DNA of 64,000 nucleotides. It comes from CAZFDT01 sp964518335. GTDB taxonomy: Bacteria; Planctomycetota; Phycisphaerae; Phycisphaerales; Phycisphaeraceae. The notes beneath the pieces are model-generated. The model did not search any database. It saw nothing but the letters and a program-made list of their open reading frames with translations, and was not told where the DNA came from. The number at the start of each line of letters is the position of its first letter. The first letter of the stretch is position 1. Shown here one piece after another: positions 26,136 through 35,622 of the stretch. A program made the position numbers and the translations under genes. Location of the stretch: assembly GCA_964518335.1 (NCBI GenBank), contig CAZFDT010000021.1:1-64000 (forward strand), written 5' to 3'.

Positions 26136-27674
26136 ATGCCTGACGCGACCAACGACATCGGACTCATCGGCCTGGCCGTGATGGGCCAGAACCTCGCCCT
26201 GAACATGGCCGACCACGGCTTCCACGTGGCGGTTTACAACCGCACCACGGCCACGATGGAAGAGTTCATGAAGAAGGTGCAGGCCCAGGAGCCGTCGGCG
26301 TCGCGGATGCACGGCTACGCCGACCTGCGTGACTTCGTCGCCTCGATCAAGCGCCCCCGGAAAGCGGTGATTATGGTCAAGGCCGGCGCCGGCACCGACG
26401 CCGTCATCGATCAGCTCGCGGCCCTCTTCGAGCCGGGCGACATCATCATCGACGGCGGCAACGCCTACTGGATCGACACGATCCGCCGCGAGAAGGCGTG
26501 CAAGGACAAGGGCCTGCTGTTCGTCGGCAGCGGCGTATCGGGCGGCGAGCTTGGCGCCCGCTTCGGCCCGTCGCTCATGCCCGGCGGCGACGCCCAGGCG
26601 TGGAATAGCCTCAAGCCCATCTGGGAAGCCATCGCCGCCAAGGTCGATCCCAAGACCGGCAAGCCCTACGAGAACTACCAGGCCGGCGTGCCCATCACCG
26701 AAGGCGAGCCCTGCACCGCCCACATCGGCGCCGACGGCGCGGGCCACTACGTCAAGATGGTCCACAACGGCATCGAGTACATCGACATGCAGCTCATCTG
26801 CGAAGCCTACCAGCTCATGAAAACGCTGCTGGGCATGAAGCCCGACGAGATGAGCAAGGTCTTCGGCGAGTGGAACGCCGGCGACCTCGACAGCTTCCTC
26901 ATTCAGATCACCACCGACATCCTGCAGCAGCGTGACCCGGCCTATCCGAAGAAGAAGGGCAAGTTCCTCGTCGATGCCGTGCTCGACACTGCCGGACAGA
27001 AGGGTACGGGTAAGTGGACCAGCACCAGCGCATTGGACCTGGGCATTCCCGCCAACGCGATCGCCGAGGCGGTGTTCGCCCGCTGCCTCTCGGCGCTGAA
27101 GGACGAGCGCGTCGCCGCCAGCAAGGTGATTAAGGGCCCCAAGGCCAAGGCCAGGGGCGGCAAGAAGAAGCTCATCGCCGCCATCCGCGACGCCCTGTAT
27201 TGCTCGAAGATCTGCGCCTACGCCCAGGGCTTCCAGCTCATGGCCGAGGCCCAGAACGAATACAACTGGAAGCTCGACTTCGGCACCATCGCCCGCATCT
27301 TCCGCGGCGGGTGCATCATCCGCGCCCGCTTCCTGCAGAAGATCACCGACGCCTACACGAACGACCCGGGCCTGAAGAACCTCATGCTCGACCCCTACTT
27401 CAAGAAAGCGCTGCACGGCGGGCAAGCGAACTGGCGCAAGGTCGTGGCACTTGCCGCCGAGCACGGCATCCCCTGCCCGGCGTTCATGAGCGCCCTGTCG
27501 TACTTCGACGGCTACCGCACCGCCGTCCTCCCCGCCAACCTCCTCCAGGCCCAGCGCGACTACTTCGGCGCCCACACCTACGAACGCACCGACCAGCCGC
27601 GAGGCAAATTCTTCCACGTGGACTGGCCCGATCCCAAACGTCCGCAACTCGAGACCAGCGGCGGGGGGCACTGA
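26136..27674 (+). CDS. gnd: 6-phosphogluconate dehydrogenase, decarboxylating
   Basis: 512 residues; oxidises 6-phosphogluconate to ribulose 5-phosphate and CO2 in the pentose phosphate pathway. The N-terminal Rossmann motif reads IGLIGLAVMGQNLALNMADHG with VYNRTT; the signature GVSGGELGARFGPSLMPGG and the catalytic Lys/His region AGHYVKMVHNGIEYIDMQLI are intact, as is the C-terminal RGGCIIRARFLQKI. The length is typical of the long, homodimeric form. Start ATG at 26136 follows GGAGCAACC. Confidence 0.96.
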   Translation: MPDATNDIGLIGLAVMGQNLALNMADHGFHVAVYNRTTATMEEFMKKVQAQEPSASRMHGYADLRDFVASIKRPRKAVIMVKAGAGTDAVIDQLAALFEPGDIIIDGGNAYWIDTIRREKACKDKGLLFVGSGVSGGELGARFGPSLMPGGDAQAWNSLKPIWEAIAAKVDPKTGKPYENYQAGVPITEGEPCTAHIGADGAGHYVKMVHNGIEYIDMQLICEAYQLMKTLLGMKPDEMSKVFGEWNAGDLDSFLIQITTDILQQRDPAYPKKKGKFLVDAVLDTAGQKGTGKWTSTSALDLGIPANAIAEAVFARCLSALKDERVAASKVIKGPKAKARGGKKKLIAAIRDALYCSKICAYAQGFQLMAEAQNEYNWKLDFGTIARIFRGGCIIRARFLQKITDAYTNDPGLKNLMLDPYFKKALHGGQANWRKVVALAAEHGIPCPAFMSALSYFDGYRTAVLPANLLQAQRDYFGAHTYERTDQPRGKFFHVDWPDPKRPQLETSGGGH

Positions 27675-27714
27675 CGCCCAACGCGCCGCGAGGTGCGGTG
27701 GCTGACGAACGCGA

Positions 27715-29331
27715 TCACGTCGCGCCGTGCGGACCGATGCCGCCGTCGTCGATCCAGCGATAGGACTTGTCGCCGTCGTCGCCGCGCCATTGCGTGGGGC
27801 AGGTGGTGAGCATGGCATCGACGGGTCGGGCGCGGACCCCGCCGCGCGCCGCCATCGCGCAGGCGTCGCGCAGGTCGCGCCGCGCCATCGCCATGGCGTC
27901 GGGGTCGATGCTCAGGAACAGCGGCGTGCCCGAGCGGGCCACCACGTCCAGCCACTGGCGGTTGAGCGACCAGGGGATGTCGCCGGTGACGCCGATGCAG
28001 TCGGCGTCCATGGCGAAGAACGTGTCGTGCTGGGGCAGGCGCATCGCCAGGGTGTTGACGCCCATGAGCCGGGTGCGTTCCCATTCGCGTCCGCTGGTGT
28101 CGTCGCCGCCGCGCTGCAGCTCGAACAGTCCGGCCGACAGGTGGTTGATGGTGTTGCAGCCCAGCACGAGCGCGCCGCCGGCGCTGTGGCGGATGGTCCG
28201 GTGCAGCGCGAGGATGATCTCGGCGGTGGTGTGCGTCGCGTCGGCGAAGCGCCAGCCGGGGTGGGTCAACTCCGACCCCATGTCCTTGCCCCATCGGCCC
28301 AGCACGTCGCACGCCGAAAAATCGTGCTTGATCATCTCGTAGCCCCAGTCCACCAGCCGGGTGCAGTCGGTGCGGATCGTTTCGAGCACCTCGGGCATGC
28401 TCGGGTCGAGGATCGGTCGCCGCGCCCCGGGGTCCAGCGCCCGATCCGAGGGCAGACACAAGCGGGGGTCCACGTTCGGCGCGGCGGCGAGCGGTCGCCA
28501 CCAGATGCCCGGCCGCACGCGCATCTGACGCATCCCCGCCGCCAGGCCCGGCATGTCCGGGTGACGATCGTTGCCCCGGTCCCACGGGCCGCCCGCCGCA
28601 CCGTCCTTCGTCGGATCGGCCGCGCCAGGCTGCCAACCCGAGTCCACGACGAAGAACGGCCGCACCTTCTCATCACCGGCCAACTCGGCGATCCGCCCCG
28701 CATCATCGAGCAACGACTGATGGCTGCTGTGACCGTAGGCGTAGTACCAGTTGTTGCCGCCGTACACCGGCTCGGCGGGCAGCAGCGGCTTGGGACACAT
28801 GCGCCGGCACAGGGCGGCGGCGGCATCGAGCCACGACTCGCCCTCCGCGCCGCGGTGCGTCACCACCCGCGCCGCCGCCAGCGTGCGCTCGCCCAGTTGC
28901 ACGCCCACGCCCCCGCAGCGCACGTCCAGCCACAGACTCGCCCCCTGGGCATCGACGCGCCACCAGCAGAACGCCGCCGGGCCGGTCTGCACGCCCAGGC
29001 CGTGCGTCACTTGCCCGTCGTGCAGCAGCGCGTACCACGGCAGCACGCGCTGCGGCTGCAGCCCGCACCACGCCAGATCGCCGTAGCCGCGCTCCCAGTG
29101 GTCGCCCATCACGCGCCACGCCCCGGGCAGTTCGCCGTTCCAGCGCAGGTGGATGCGCTGCACGCCCACGCGCGGCGCGGTGATGCTCACGTCCAGCGCG
29201 TCACCGGCGATGGCGCAGTGGACCTCGACGCCTGCCGCGCTGGCGAGGGCGCCGCGCACCTCCGCCCGTGCGTGGGTGTCATCGGTGAAGACCTGCACTG
29301 CATCGGGCGCGCGAAGGAGGTGTAGCGTCAT
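27715..29331 (-). CDS. Alpha-galactosidase-like glycoside hydrolase (GH36/GH27 clan)
   Basis: 538 residues. An N-terminal beta-sandwich (about 1-190) precedes a TIM barrel with GGNNWYYAYG, FFVVDSGWQ, GIWWRPL and the strand WGYEMIKHDFS. In KHD the Asp (D337) is the expected nucleophile; DADCIGVTGDIPW is a candidate for the acid/base strand. No signal peptide is visible, so it acts inside the cell on oligosaccharides that have been taken up, or on glycosides. The substrate is not predictable from sequence. It lies 107 bases downstream of dxs on the same strand, separated by a composite REP-like element, and converges on gnd. Confidence 0.8.
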   Translation of the reverse strand: MTLHLLRAPDAVQVFTDDTHARAEVRGALASAAGVEVHCAIAGDALDVSITAPRVGVQRIHLRWNGELPGAWRVMGDHWERGYGDLAWCGLQPQRVLPWYALLHDGQVTHGLGVQTGPAAFCWWRVDAQGASLWLDVRCGGVGVQLGERTLAAARVVTHRGAEGESWLDAAAALCRRMCPKPLLPAEPVYGGNNWYYAYGHSSHQSLLDDAGRIAELAGDEKVRPFFVVDSGWQPGAADPTKDGAAGGPWDRGNDRHPDMPGLAAGMRQMRVRPGIWWRPLAAAPNVDPRLCLPSDRALDPGARRPILDPSMPEVLETIRTDCTRLVDWGYEMIKHDFSACDVLGRWGKDMGSELTHPGWRFADATHTTAEIILALHRTIRHSAGGALVLGCNTINHLSAGLFELQRGGDDTSGREWERTRLMGVNTLAMRLPQHDTFFAMDADCIGVTGDIPWSLNRQWLDVVARSGTPLFLSIDPDAMAMARRDLRDACAMAARGGVRARPVDAMLTTCPTQWRGDDGDKSYRWIDDGGIGPHGAT

Positions 29332-29365
29332 GCCCCCATGTTAGTGGGTGAATGCGGCATGCGGT

Positions 29366-29431
29366 TCACGCCGGGGCTGAGTCCTCGAAACCCCGGCCAC
29401 GGACCTTCGCCAGGCCTCAGGTCCGGCGTGA
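29366..29431. repeat. Composite REP-like element B
   Basis: Outer arms TCACGCCGG (29366-29374) and CCGGCGTGA (29423-29431) enclose two opposed hairpins: CCGGGG-loop-CCCCGG (29371-29396; loop has TGAG...CGAA) and GGACC-loop-GGTCC (29401-29424; loop TTCG...CTCA). The layout is the same as that at 46081-46161. Confidence 0.8.
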
Positions 29432-29438
29432 GGGTGGG

Positions 29439-31409
29439 TCACGACTTGAGGATCGATTCGGGTCGGACCTTGACGGTGACTTCGAGTTCGGCGCCGTCGC
29501 CGCCGTTGAGGATAGCGCGGACCTTGCGGGCGATGCCCGCCGGATCGAGTCCGACCTCGGCGAGCTGATTCTTGCGGGTGTCCTGGTGGATCCACTTCAT
29601 GGGCATGCCCAGGCGGTGGATGCGCTGGGTGGGCAGGCCCAGGTCGTGGGCCGCCTCGAGCACCGCGCTGCCGAACCCGCCGGCGAGGAAGTGGTCCTCG
29701 ACCGTGAGCACCGGCGTGTCGCGCTCGATGAGCGAGCGCACCAGCGCGATATCGACGGGCTTGGCGAAGCGCGCGTCGTAGATGGCGACGCGGTAGCCCT
29801 GCGGCTCGAGCTCCTTTCTCACCGCGGCCAGCGACTCGTACACCATCGTGCCGTAGGCCAGGATCGCCACGTCGGCGTCGGCGTCGGAGGCGGTCCGGTA
29901 GATCAGGTTGGCCTTGCCCAACTCGAAGGGCGGGCAGTCGTCGTCGCTCTGCAGCGGCGGGGTGGCCACGTTGTCGCGCGGATAGCGGATGAAGCTCGCC
30001 CCGGCGTCGTAGCGGCGCATGAACTCCAGTCCCGCCTTGAGCGTCGGCTCGTCGCAGCACGCCAGCAGCACCGCGTCGGGGAACAGGCGGAACATGCTGA
30101 TGTCGATGAATCCGTGGTGCACCGCGCCGTCGCCGCCGACGAACCCGGCCCGGTCCATGCACACGCGCACGGGCAGGCCCTGCAGCGACACCTCCTGAAA
30201 CACCTGGTCCAGCGCCCGCTGGCTGAACGTCGAGTACACGGCGAAGAACGGCTTGATGCCGCTCTTGGCCATGCCGGCGCACATGTCCATGGCGTGGCTT
30301 TCGCAGATGCCCGTGTCGATCGTCCGCTCGGGGAACATCGGCATGACCTTGGCCAGGCCCGTGCCGTCGGGCATGGCGGCGGTGACGGCGACCACCTTGT
30401 CGTCGCGCTTCATGATGTCGATCATCGCGTCGGTGTAGGCCGCCGTGAACGATCGGCCGGACTTGTGCAGCTCGACGCGACAGCCCTCGACGGTGAACGC
30501 GCTGGGGCTGTGGAACTTGGTCGCGTCGCCCTCGGCGAAGTCGAAGCCCTTGCCCTTGACCGTCTTGACGTGCAGCAGCACGGGGCGATCGAAATCCTTG
30601 ACCTCGTTGAAGATGTCGATGAGCGTGGGCAGGTCGTGGCCGTCGAACGGGCCGAGGCAGACGAGTCCGAAGTGCTCGAAACCGTGCCCGGTGGTGATCG
30701 CGGCCTTGAGCATCTCGCCGCCGCGGTGGTAGAGGTCTTCGAGCATCGGCCCGCCGGGGATGCGCTTGAGCACCTCGTGGGCGCGGCTCTTGATGTCGGC
30801 ATAGGTCGGGCTGACGCGCACGCGGTCGAAATACTGCGCCAGGGCGCCCTGCGGCTTGGCGATGCTCATGCCGTTGTCGTTGAGCACCACGAGAAACTGC
30901 CGCTTGAGCGTACCGGCATTGTTGAGACCTTCCAGCGCCACGCCGTTGACGATCGAGGCGTCGCCCACGATCGCCGCCACGCGCCGCTGCCCCTGATCGA
31001 CAAGGCTGTCGCCCCGCGCCATGCCCACCGCCGTGCTGATCGCCGTGCCCGCGTGGCCCACACTGAACAGGTCGTAGGGCGACTCGCGCGGCTCGGGAAA
31101 GCCCGCCATCCCGTCGCGCGTCCGCAGCTTGCCCAGGAGCCCCAGCCGCCCGGTCAGCAGCTTGTGCGGGTAGCACTGGTGCCCCACGTCGAACAGCAGC
31201 CGGTCCGTGGCGAAGTCGAACACGTAATGCAGGGCGATGGTCAGCTCGACGACGCCCAGGTTCGGCGCCAGGTGGCCCCCGGTCTTGGAGACCTGGTCGC
31301 AGATGGCCTGGCGGATCTCCCCTGCCAGTTGCGGAAGCTGATCGATCGTGAGCTTCTTGAGGTCGGCCGGGCCGTGGATGTGGGACAAAAGCGTGTCGGG
31401 CATCGTCAT
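29439..31409 (-). CDS. dxs: 1-deoxy-D-xylulose-5-phosphate synthase
   Basis: 656 residues; a thiamine-dependent enzyme condensing pyruvate and glyceraldehyde 3-phosphate in the first step of the MEP isoprenoid pathway. LKKLTIDQLPQLAGEIRQ, GGHLAPNLGVVELTIALHYV, LFDVGHQCYPHKLLTGR, and the TPP-binding region GDASIVNGVALEGLNNAG are present; the transketolase central part has DGAVHHGFIDI, and the C-terminal domain has VEDHFLAGGFGSAV. GDAS..N replaces the more common GDGA..G. The next gene upstream on this strand is ispA, 251 bases away, so the two act in the same pathway and may share control. Confidence 0.95.
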   Translation of the reverse strand: MTMPDTLLSHIHGPADLKKLTIDQLPQLAGEIRQAICDQVSKTGGHLAPNLGVVELTIALHYVFDFATDRLLFDVGHQCYPHKLLTGRLGLLGKLRTRDGMAGFPEPRESPYDLFSVGHAGTAISTAVGMARGDSLVDQGQRRVAAIVGDASIVNGVALEGLNNAGTLKRQFLVVLNDNGMSIAKPQGALAQYFDRVRVSPTYADIKSRAHEVLKRIPGGPMLEDLYHRGGEMLKAAITTGHGFEHFGLVCLGPFDGHDLPTLIDIFNEVKDFDRPVLLHVKTVKGKGFDFAEGDATKFHSPSAFTVEGCRVELHKSGRSFTAAYTDAMIDIMKRDDKVVAVTAAMPDGTGLAKVMPMFPERTIDTGICESHAMDMCAGMAKSGIKPFFAVYSTFSQRALDQVFQEVSLQGLPVRVCMDRAGFVGGDGAVHHGFIDISMFRLFPDAVLLACCDEPTLKAGLEFMRRYDAGASFIRYPRDNVATPPLQSDDDCPPFELGKANLIYRTASDADADVAILAYGTMVYESLAAVRKELEPQGYRVAIYDARFAKPVDIALVRSLIERDTPVLTVEDHFLAGGFGSAVLEAAHDLGLPTQRIHRLGMPMKWIHQDTRKNQLAEVGLDPAGIARKVRAILNGGDGAELEVTVKVRPESILKS

Positions 31410-31660
31410 TGAGTCCTTACAGGCGTCGCACGGTCGCGACGATGGGCCTACAGCCCAGTCGTCGTGTGCATCCAGCGGGCTGCCTTGCCCTTGCTCTCGC
31501 CACTGCGACGCACAGGTTGCCGGCTCATCCGGATCATGATCGGTCGTCTCCCCCCACGGTCAGGTGGGGCTATGCTGCACATCATATGTCGGCATCGCCC
31601 TGATGTCAGCGTCCAGTTATTTTCCCCCCGCCCGGAACCCCAAACCACCGAGCCCTGCCG

Positions 31661-32560
31661 TCACTTGGTCCGCACGGCCATGTAGGCACACAACTCGCGT
31701 AACGGCTCGGCGGAGTCGCCCAGGGGCGCCAGGGCGGCGATGGCCTCGCGGTGCAGGCGGTCGATCTCGGCACGGCTGGCGTCCAGGCCGATCAGGGCGG
31801 GGTAGGTCAGTTTGTTCTGCCGGGCGTCTTTGCCGGCGGTCTTGCCCAGTTGCTCGGTGGACTGCGTCACGTCCAGCACGTCATCGACGACCTGGAACAT
31901 GAGGCCGATCGCCTCGGCGTGACGGGTGATGGCGTCGAGTTGCGCTGCGGTGGCCTGGCCGGCGATCGCGCCCATGCGGCAGGCGCAGCGGATCAGGGCG
32001 CCGGTCTTGTTGCGGTGAATTGTGCGCAGGCGGTCCATCGCCGGCATGTCGGCGGGAAAGTCGGGCAGCGTGTCGTACACCTGCCCGGCGATCATGTCCG
32101 TGGTGGCGGTCGCCAGCTCGCGCGCGATGGCGGTGGCAGCCTCTGCGGGGGCGTGGCCGAGGATCGCCTCGAAGGCCAGGCTGGTCAGTCCGTCACCGGC
32201 GAGAATGGCCATGGCCTCGCTCGTGGCGCGGTGCAGCGTGGGTCGGCCGCGGCGCAGATCGTCGTTGTCCATCGCCGGCAGGTCGTCGTGGACGAGGCTG
32301 AAGGCGTGGATCATCTCGATCGCCGCCGCCCCCGGCAGGGCATGTTCGACCTCGCCGCCCACCGCCTCACACGCCCGCACGACCAGGATCGGCCGCAGCC
32401 GCTTGCCTCCGCCCAGGAGCGCATACTTCATCGCCTCCCGCAGGTTCCGCGGCAGCGGCCGATCGTCGAGAAATCGATCCATCCACGCCTCGACCGCCCG
32501 CGCCGGCTGCAGCATGGCCTGCACATCAAACGCCCGCGTCGTCGGCTCCACCTGCGTCAT
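31661..32560 (-). CDS. ispA: Polyprenyl synthetase (farnesyl/geranylgeranyl diphosphate synthase)
   Basis: 299 residues; elongates isoprenyl diphosphates. The first Asp-rich motif is in SLVHDDLPAMDNDDLRRG and the second in FQVVDDVLDVT, with GGGKRLRPILV near the N-terminus and GKTAGKDARQNKLTYPAL after the second motif, as in bacterial farnesyl or short-chain synthases. The start (ATG at 32560) was chosen because the family begins there; the open frame extends far upstream only because of high GC. Chain length cannot be settled by eye. Confidence 0.93.
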   Translation of the reverse strand: MTQVEPTTRAFDVQAMLQPARAVEAWMDRFLDDRPLPRNLREAMKYALLGGGKRLRPILVVRACEAVGGEVEHALPGAAAIEMIHAFSLVHDDLPAMDNDDLRRGRPTLHRATSEAMAILAGDGLTSLAFEAILGHAPAEAATAIARELATATTDMIAGQVYDTLPDFPADMPAMDRLRTIHRNKTGALIRCACRMGAIAGQATAAQLDAITRHAEAIGLMFQVVDDVLDVTQSTEQLGKTAGKDARQNKLTYPALIGLDASRAEIDRLHREAIAALAPLGDSAEPLRELCAYMAVRTK

Positions 32561-32613
32561 GGCGCGATTATAACCGGCCGCGCATCGCCGGCTCGATCCG
32601 CCATACGAGGGCG

Positions 32614-34401
32614 TCACGACGGATCGCTGAAGGGGTCGTGGTCGTGGATGCGGCCGGCGGTGTCGAGGGTGTCGTCGTCGCGCTCCGGACCGATGTGCAG
32701 CAGCAGCCACTGGTCCGGCTCCTCGTCGCTGCGGTATTCGCGGCCGGTGGGAGAAGAGGCCAGGGCGCGGGCCCGGTCGGCGAAGCGGTCGATGACGGCC
32801 TGCCAGTTGGAGCGGGAGGTCAGGAGGATCGCACCGTGTTCGGTCAACTCCAGCGCGTGTTCGGGATCGGGCTGGACGCGGCCGAGCATGGCCTGCATGG
32901 GCACGCGGCCGGGGTTGTACACCACGACAGGGGCGTCGTGGCGTTGCGCGAGTGCGTCGGCGAGCTCGACCATGCCCAGCAGGCGGTCGCCGGCGCGGAA
33001 CACGGCCGTGCGACTGGTGGCCAGTTGGTGCAGGCTGATGATGGCGGTCAGCGCGAACGCGGTGGCCAGGGCGGCGGGGACGTAGCGGCGACGGTGGGTC
33101 CAGGCCAGCGCCGCCACCGCCGTGCCCAGGCAGATTGCTGCACTGAGCCACATCAGCAGCGCGTACCCGCGGCCGACGGTCACGCTCACGCCGTCGGCCG
33201 CGAAGGTCAATGGCTGCGGCGCACGGTGAACCATCGGACCAACCACGGCCAGCACGATGGCGACGAGGGCCATCGCGCCCATCACGAGATGAACGACTAC
33301 GCGGCCGGGGCCCCGGCGTCGCTGCGCCAGCAGGACCATCGCCGCCGCGCCCGCCGCCGCGATGGGATACGCCGGCAGCAGATAGTCCGCCCGCAACCCG
33401 CGCGACAGCATGAAGAGCCCGACGATCACCCCCACGCACGGCACAGTCCACGCCACACGATCCACTTCCTGCGGCTCGGCGCCGGGGCGGCGCCACTGCA
33501 TCAGCGCGGCGGTGGTCAACAGCAGCAGGCTCCATGGCGCAAAACGCGCCAGAAAGTAACCCGGCCCAGCCAGCCGCGGCGTGCTGCGCGACGCCCCGCT
33601 GCCCGTGCCGGTGATGCGGTCGTACACCTCGTAGCGCATCACCTCGACGTAGTCGGGATGACTCATCAACGTGGGCGTGAGCCAGGCCAGCAGCAGCGCG
33701 ACCGCTGCCGTCAGCCCCGCCGCGTGCCCGCGCCAGCCGAAACGCCGCCAGGCCCCGTCCCACAGCACCGCCAGCGCGAGCCACACCGCAGGGATCAGGC
33801 CCGGCGGCCCTTTGGTCAACATCCCCGCAGCCACCGCCAGCCACAACCCCGCCACCGCCAGCGCCTCGCGGCCGCTGGGCCGTCGCATCGCATCGCGCCA
33901 GCGCGGCCGCAGCCATTGCACGCACCAGATGCCCGACACAATCCACAACGCCAGCAGCATGTCCGGCCGCGCCACGTACATCAGCTTGAACGCCGCCGCG
34001 TTGGCGACCCAGAACGTCACCGCCAACCACCCGCCCGTCACGCCCAGCCCCCGCCTCGCCAGATCGAACGTCAACGCCGTCACCAGCACGAACGCCGCCA
34101 GACTCGGCAGCTTGAACGACCACTCCGACATCGCCCCCGTCGCCTTGACGCCCAACGCGCCCAGCCACGGATACATCGGCGGCTTGCTCGCCAGACGACC
34201 CGTCGAGTCCTGCTGCATCAGCCACGACCCGTTGGACGCGATGTCCACGATGTGGTCGATCGGCGCCGGCTGAGCGTATTCCTCGATATCGCTGGGCCCG
34301 GCTATCCGCGCCACCATCGCCAGCAGCAGCAACCCAACCGCCGCCACGCCCAGGTGCCACGACCCGCCGCTCCCCCCTGCGGTATCCATGCCATGTTTCA
34401 T
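32614..34401 (-). CDS. ArnT/PMT-type polyprenyl-phosphate glycosyltransferase
   Basis: About 595 residues with a dozen hydrophobic helices. The first loop carries the Asp/Glu-rich PSDIEEYAQPAPIDHIVDIA, then SKPPMYPWLGALGVKATG and YVARPDMLLALWIVSGIW, matching GT83/ArnT-type enzymes that transfer sugars from lipid carriers to lipid A or proteins. LTKGPPGLIPAVW and SRGLRADYLLPAYP are further family blocks. A soluble C-terminal tail follows the last helix. It lies just downstream of a divergent UROD gene and next to ispA, whose product could feed the lipid carrier. The start is uncertain among clustered Met codons; 34401 is used because GGAGCGG precedes it. Confidence 0.8.
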   Translation of the reverse strand: MKHGMDTAGGSGGSWHLGVAAVGLLLLAMVARIAGPSDIEEYAQPAPIDHIVDIASNGSWLMQQDSTGRLASKPPMYPWLGALGVKATGAMSEWSFKLPSLAAFVLVTALTFDLARRGLGVTGGWLAVTFWVANAAAFKLMYVARPDMLLALWIVSGIWCVQWLRPRWRDAMRRPSGREALAVAGLWLAVAAGMLTKGPPGLIPAVWLALAVLWDGAWRRFGWRGHAAGLTAAVALLLAWLTPTLMSHPDYVEVMRYEVYDRITGTGSGASRSTPRLAGPGYFLARFAPWSLLLLTTAALMQWRRPGAEPQEVDRVAWTVPCVGVIVGLFMLSRGLRADYLLPAYPIAAAGAAAMVLLAQRRRGPGRVVVHLVMGAMALVAIVLAVVGPMVHRAPQPLTFAADGVSVTVGRGYALLMWLSAAICLGTAVAALAWTHRRRYVPAALATAFALTAIISLHQLATSRTAVFRAGDRLLGMVELADALAQRHDAPVVVYNPGRVPMQAMLGRVQPDPEHALELTEHGAILLTSRSNWQAVIDRFADRARALASSPTGREYRSDEEPDQWLLLHIGPERDDDTLDTAGRIHDHDPFSDPS

Positions 34402-34522
34402 GATTCGAGCCGCTCCGTGCGTTGCAGGCCTCGCGCGCCAACGCCTCATCATAACCGCATTCCGCGCGTGCCGTCATGGACGCCATGGTGTATCCTTGCG
34501 GCGGGGGGCGAGGTGAAGAGCT

Positions 34523-35557
34523 ATGACGCCTAAAGCGCGTCTCCTGGCGACGGTACGGGGTCAGCCGCACGACCGTGTGCCCGTGACGCCCATCGTGATG
34601 CAGTGGGCGGCCCACCACATCGGGCGCAGTTTCCGCGACTACTACCTGGACGGGGCAGTCCTGGCCCAGGGCCAGGTGGCGGTGGCGCGCGACTTCGCCA
34701 CGGACTGGGTGAGCGTGATGAGCGACCCGTGGTGCGAGTCGCACGCCTATGGCATGACGTTCGACTGGCCCGCCGAGGGCGTGGGCGTGCCGCGGGGCTA
34801 TCTGCTGCAGTTGCCTGATGACGTGAAGCGGCTGACGCCGTTCGACCCGCGCGAGAGCGAGCGTCCGAAGCAGCGCCTGGCGTGCATCGCCGCCGAAAAG
34901 CGGGCGGTGGGCGACAGCGTGGCGGTGTGCGGCTGGGTCGAGGGTCCGATCGCCGAGTACGCCGACTTGCGCGGGCTCGAGCAGGCTTGCATGGACCTGA
35001 TGGACGACCCGGCGACGTTCCACGCGGCGGCGGCGGTGATCGTGCCGACGGCCATCGACTTCGCCAAGGCCCAGGTCCAGGCCGGCGCCGACATCATCGG
35101 CGTGGGCGACGCCGCGGCGAGCATCATTGGGCCGGAGCTGTTCGTCGAGCACATCTATCCGTGGGAGCGCAAGCTGTTCGCCGCGATCCACGACATGGGC
35201 GCGCTGGTGAAGCTGCACATCTGCGGGGACATCACGGCCCTGCTGCCGCACCTGGCGAGTGTCGGCGCGGACATGCTCGACTGCGATCACATGGTGGACC
35301 TGGCCCACGCCCGCGCGGTGATGGGCGAGTCGGCGACGCTGTGCGGGAACTTCGATCCGGTGAGCGTGCTCAAGGACGGCACGCCCGAGGCGATCGCCGA
35401 CGCGGCGCGCCGCTGCATCGCCGCCGCCGGCGGCCCGACCAGCCGCTTCATCCTCCAGCCCGGCTGCGAAGTGCCCCCCGGCACACCGCCCGACCACCTG
35501 CGCGCCTTCTGCCCCACCAGCGACGCGACACGCCGCCTTCTGCAGGGCGGCGCCTAG
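34523..35557 (+). CDS. UROD-family methylcobamide methyltransferase-like protein
   Basis: 344 residues. Overall fold blocks (GQPHDRVPVTPIVMQW; IIGVGDAAASIIGPELFVEH; GNFDPV) place it in the uroporphyrinogen decarboxylase family. Unlike HemE, it has the zinc-ligand set of MtaA/MtbA/CmuA-type corrinoid methyltransferases: H232-x-C234 in KLHICGD and C315 in LQPGCEVPPGTP. It may therefore move methyl groups from a corrinoid protein to a thiol. No corrinoid protein is adjacent, so the partner is unknown. HemE itself is a less likely reading. The start at 34523 follows GGCGAGGTGAAG. Confidence 0.8.
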   Translation: MTPKARLLATVRGQPHDRVPVTPIVMQWAAHHIGRSFRDYYLDGAVLAQGQVAVARDFATDWVSVMSDPWCESHAYGMTFDWPAEGVGVPRGYLLQLPDDVKRLTPFDPRESERPKQRLACIAAEKRAVGDSVAVCGWVEGPIAEYADLRGLEQACMDLMDDPATFHAAAAVIVPTAIDFAKAQVQAGADIIGVGDAAASIIGPELFVEHIYPWERKLFAAIHDMGALVKLHICGDITALLPHLASVGADMLDCDHMVDLAHARAVMGESATLCGNFDPVSVLKDGTPEAIADAARRCIAAAGGPTSRFILQPGCEVPPGTPPDHLRAFCPTSDATRRLLQGGA

Positions 35558-35622
35558 CGCGGCACGGTTGCGGCAGGCGTCAAAATCAGATACTTATATC
35601 CTCTACGAAAAGAGGTGCGTTC

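Noticed and set aside
31661..35497. A 1278-codon minus-strand frame containing ispA
   Set aside because: Only its last 299 codons resemble a protein family; the rest overlaps the transferase and UROD genes in other frames.
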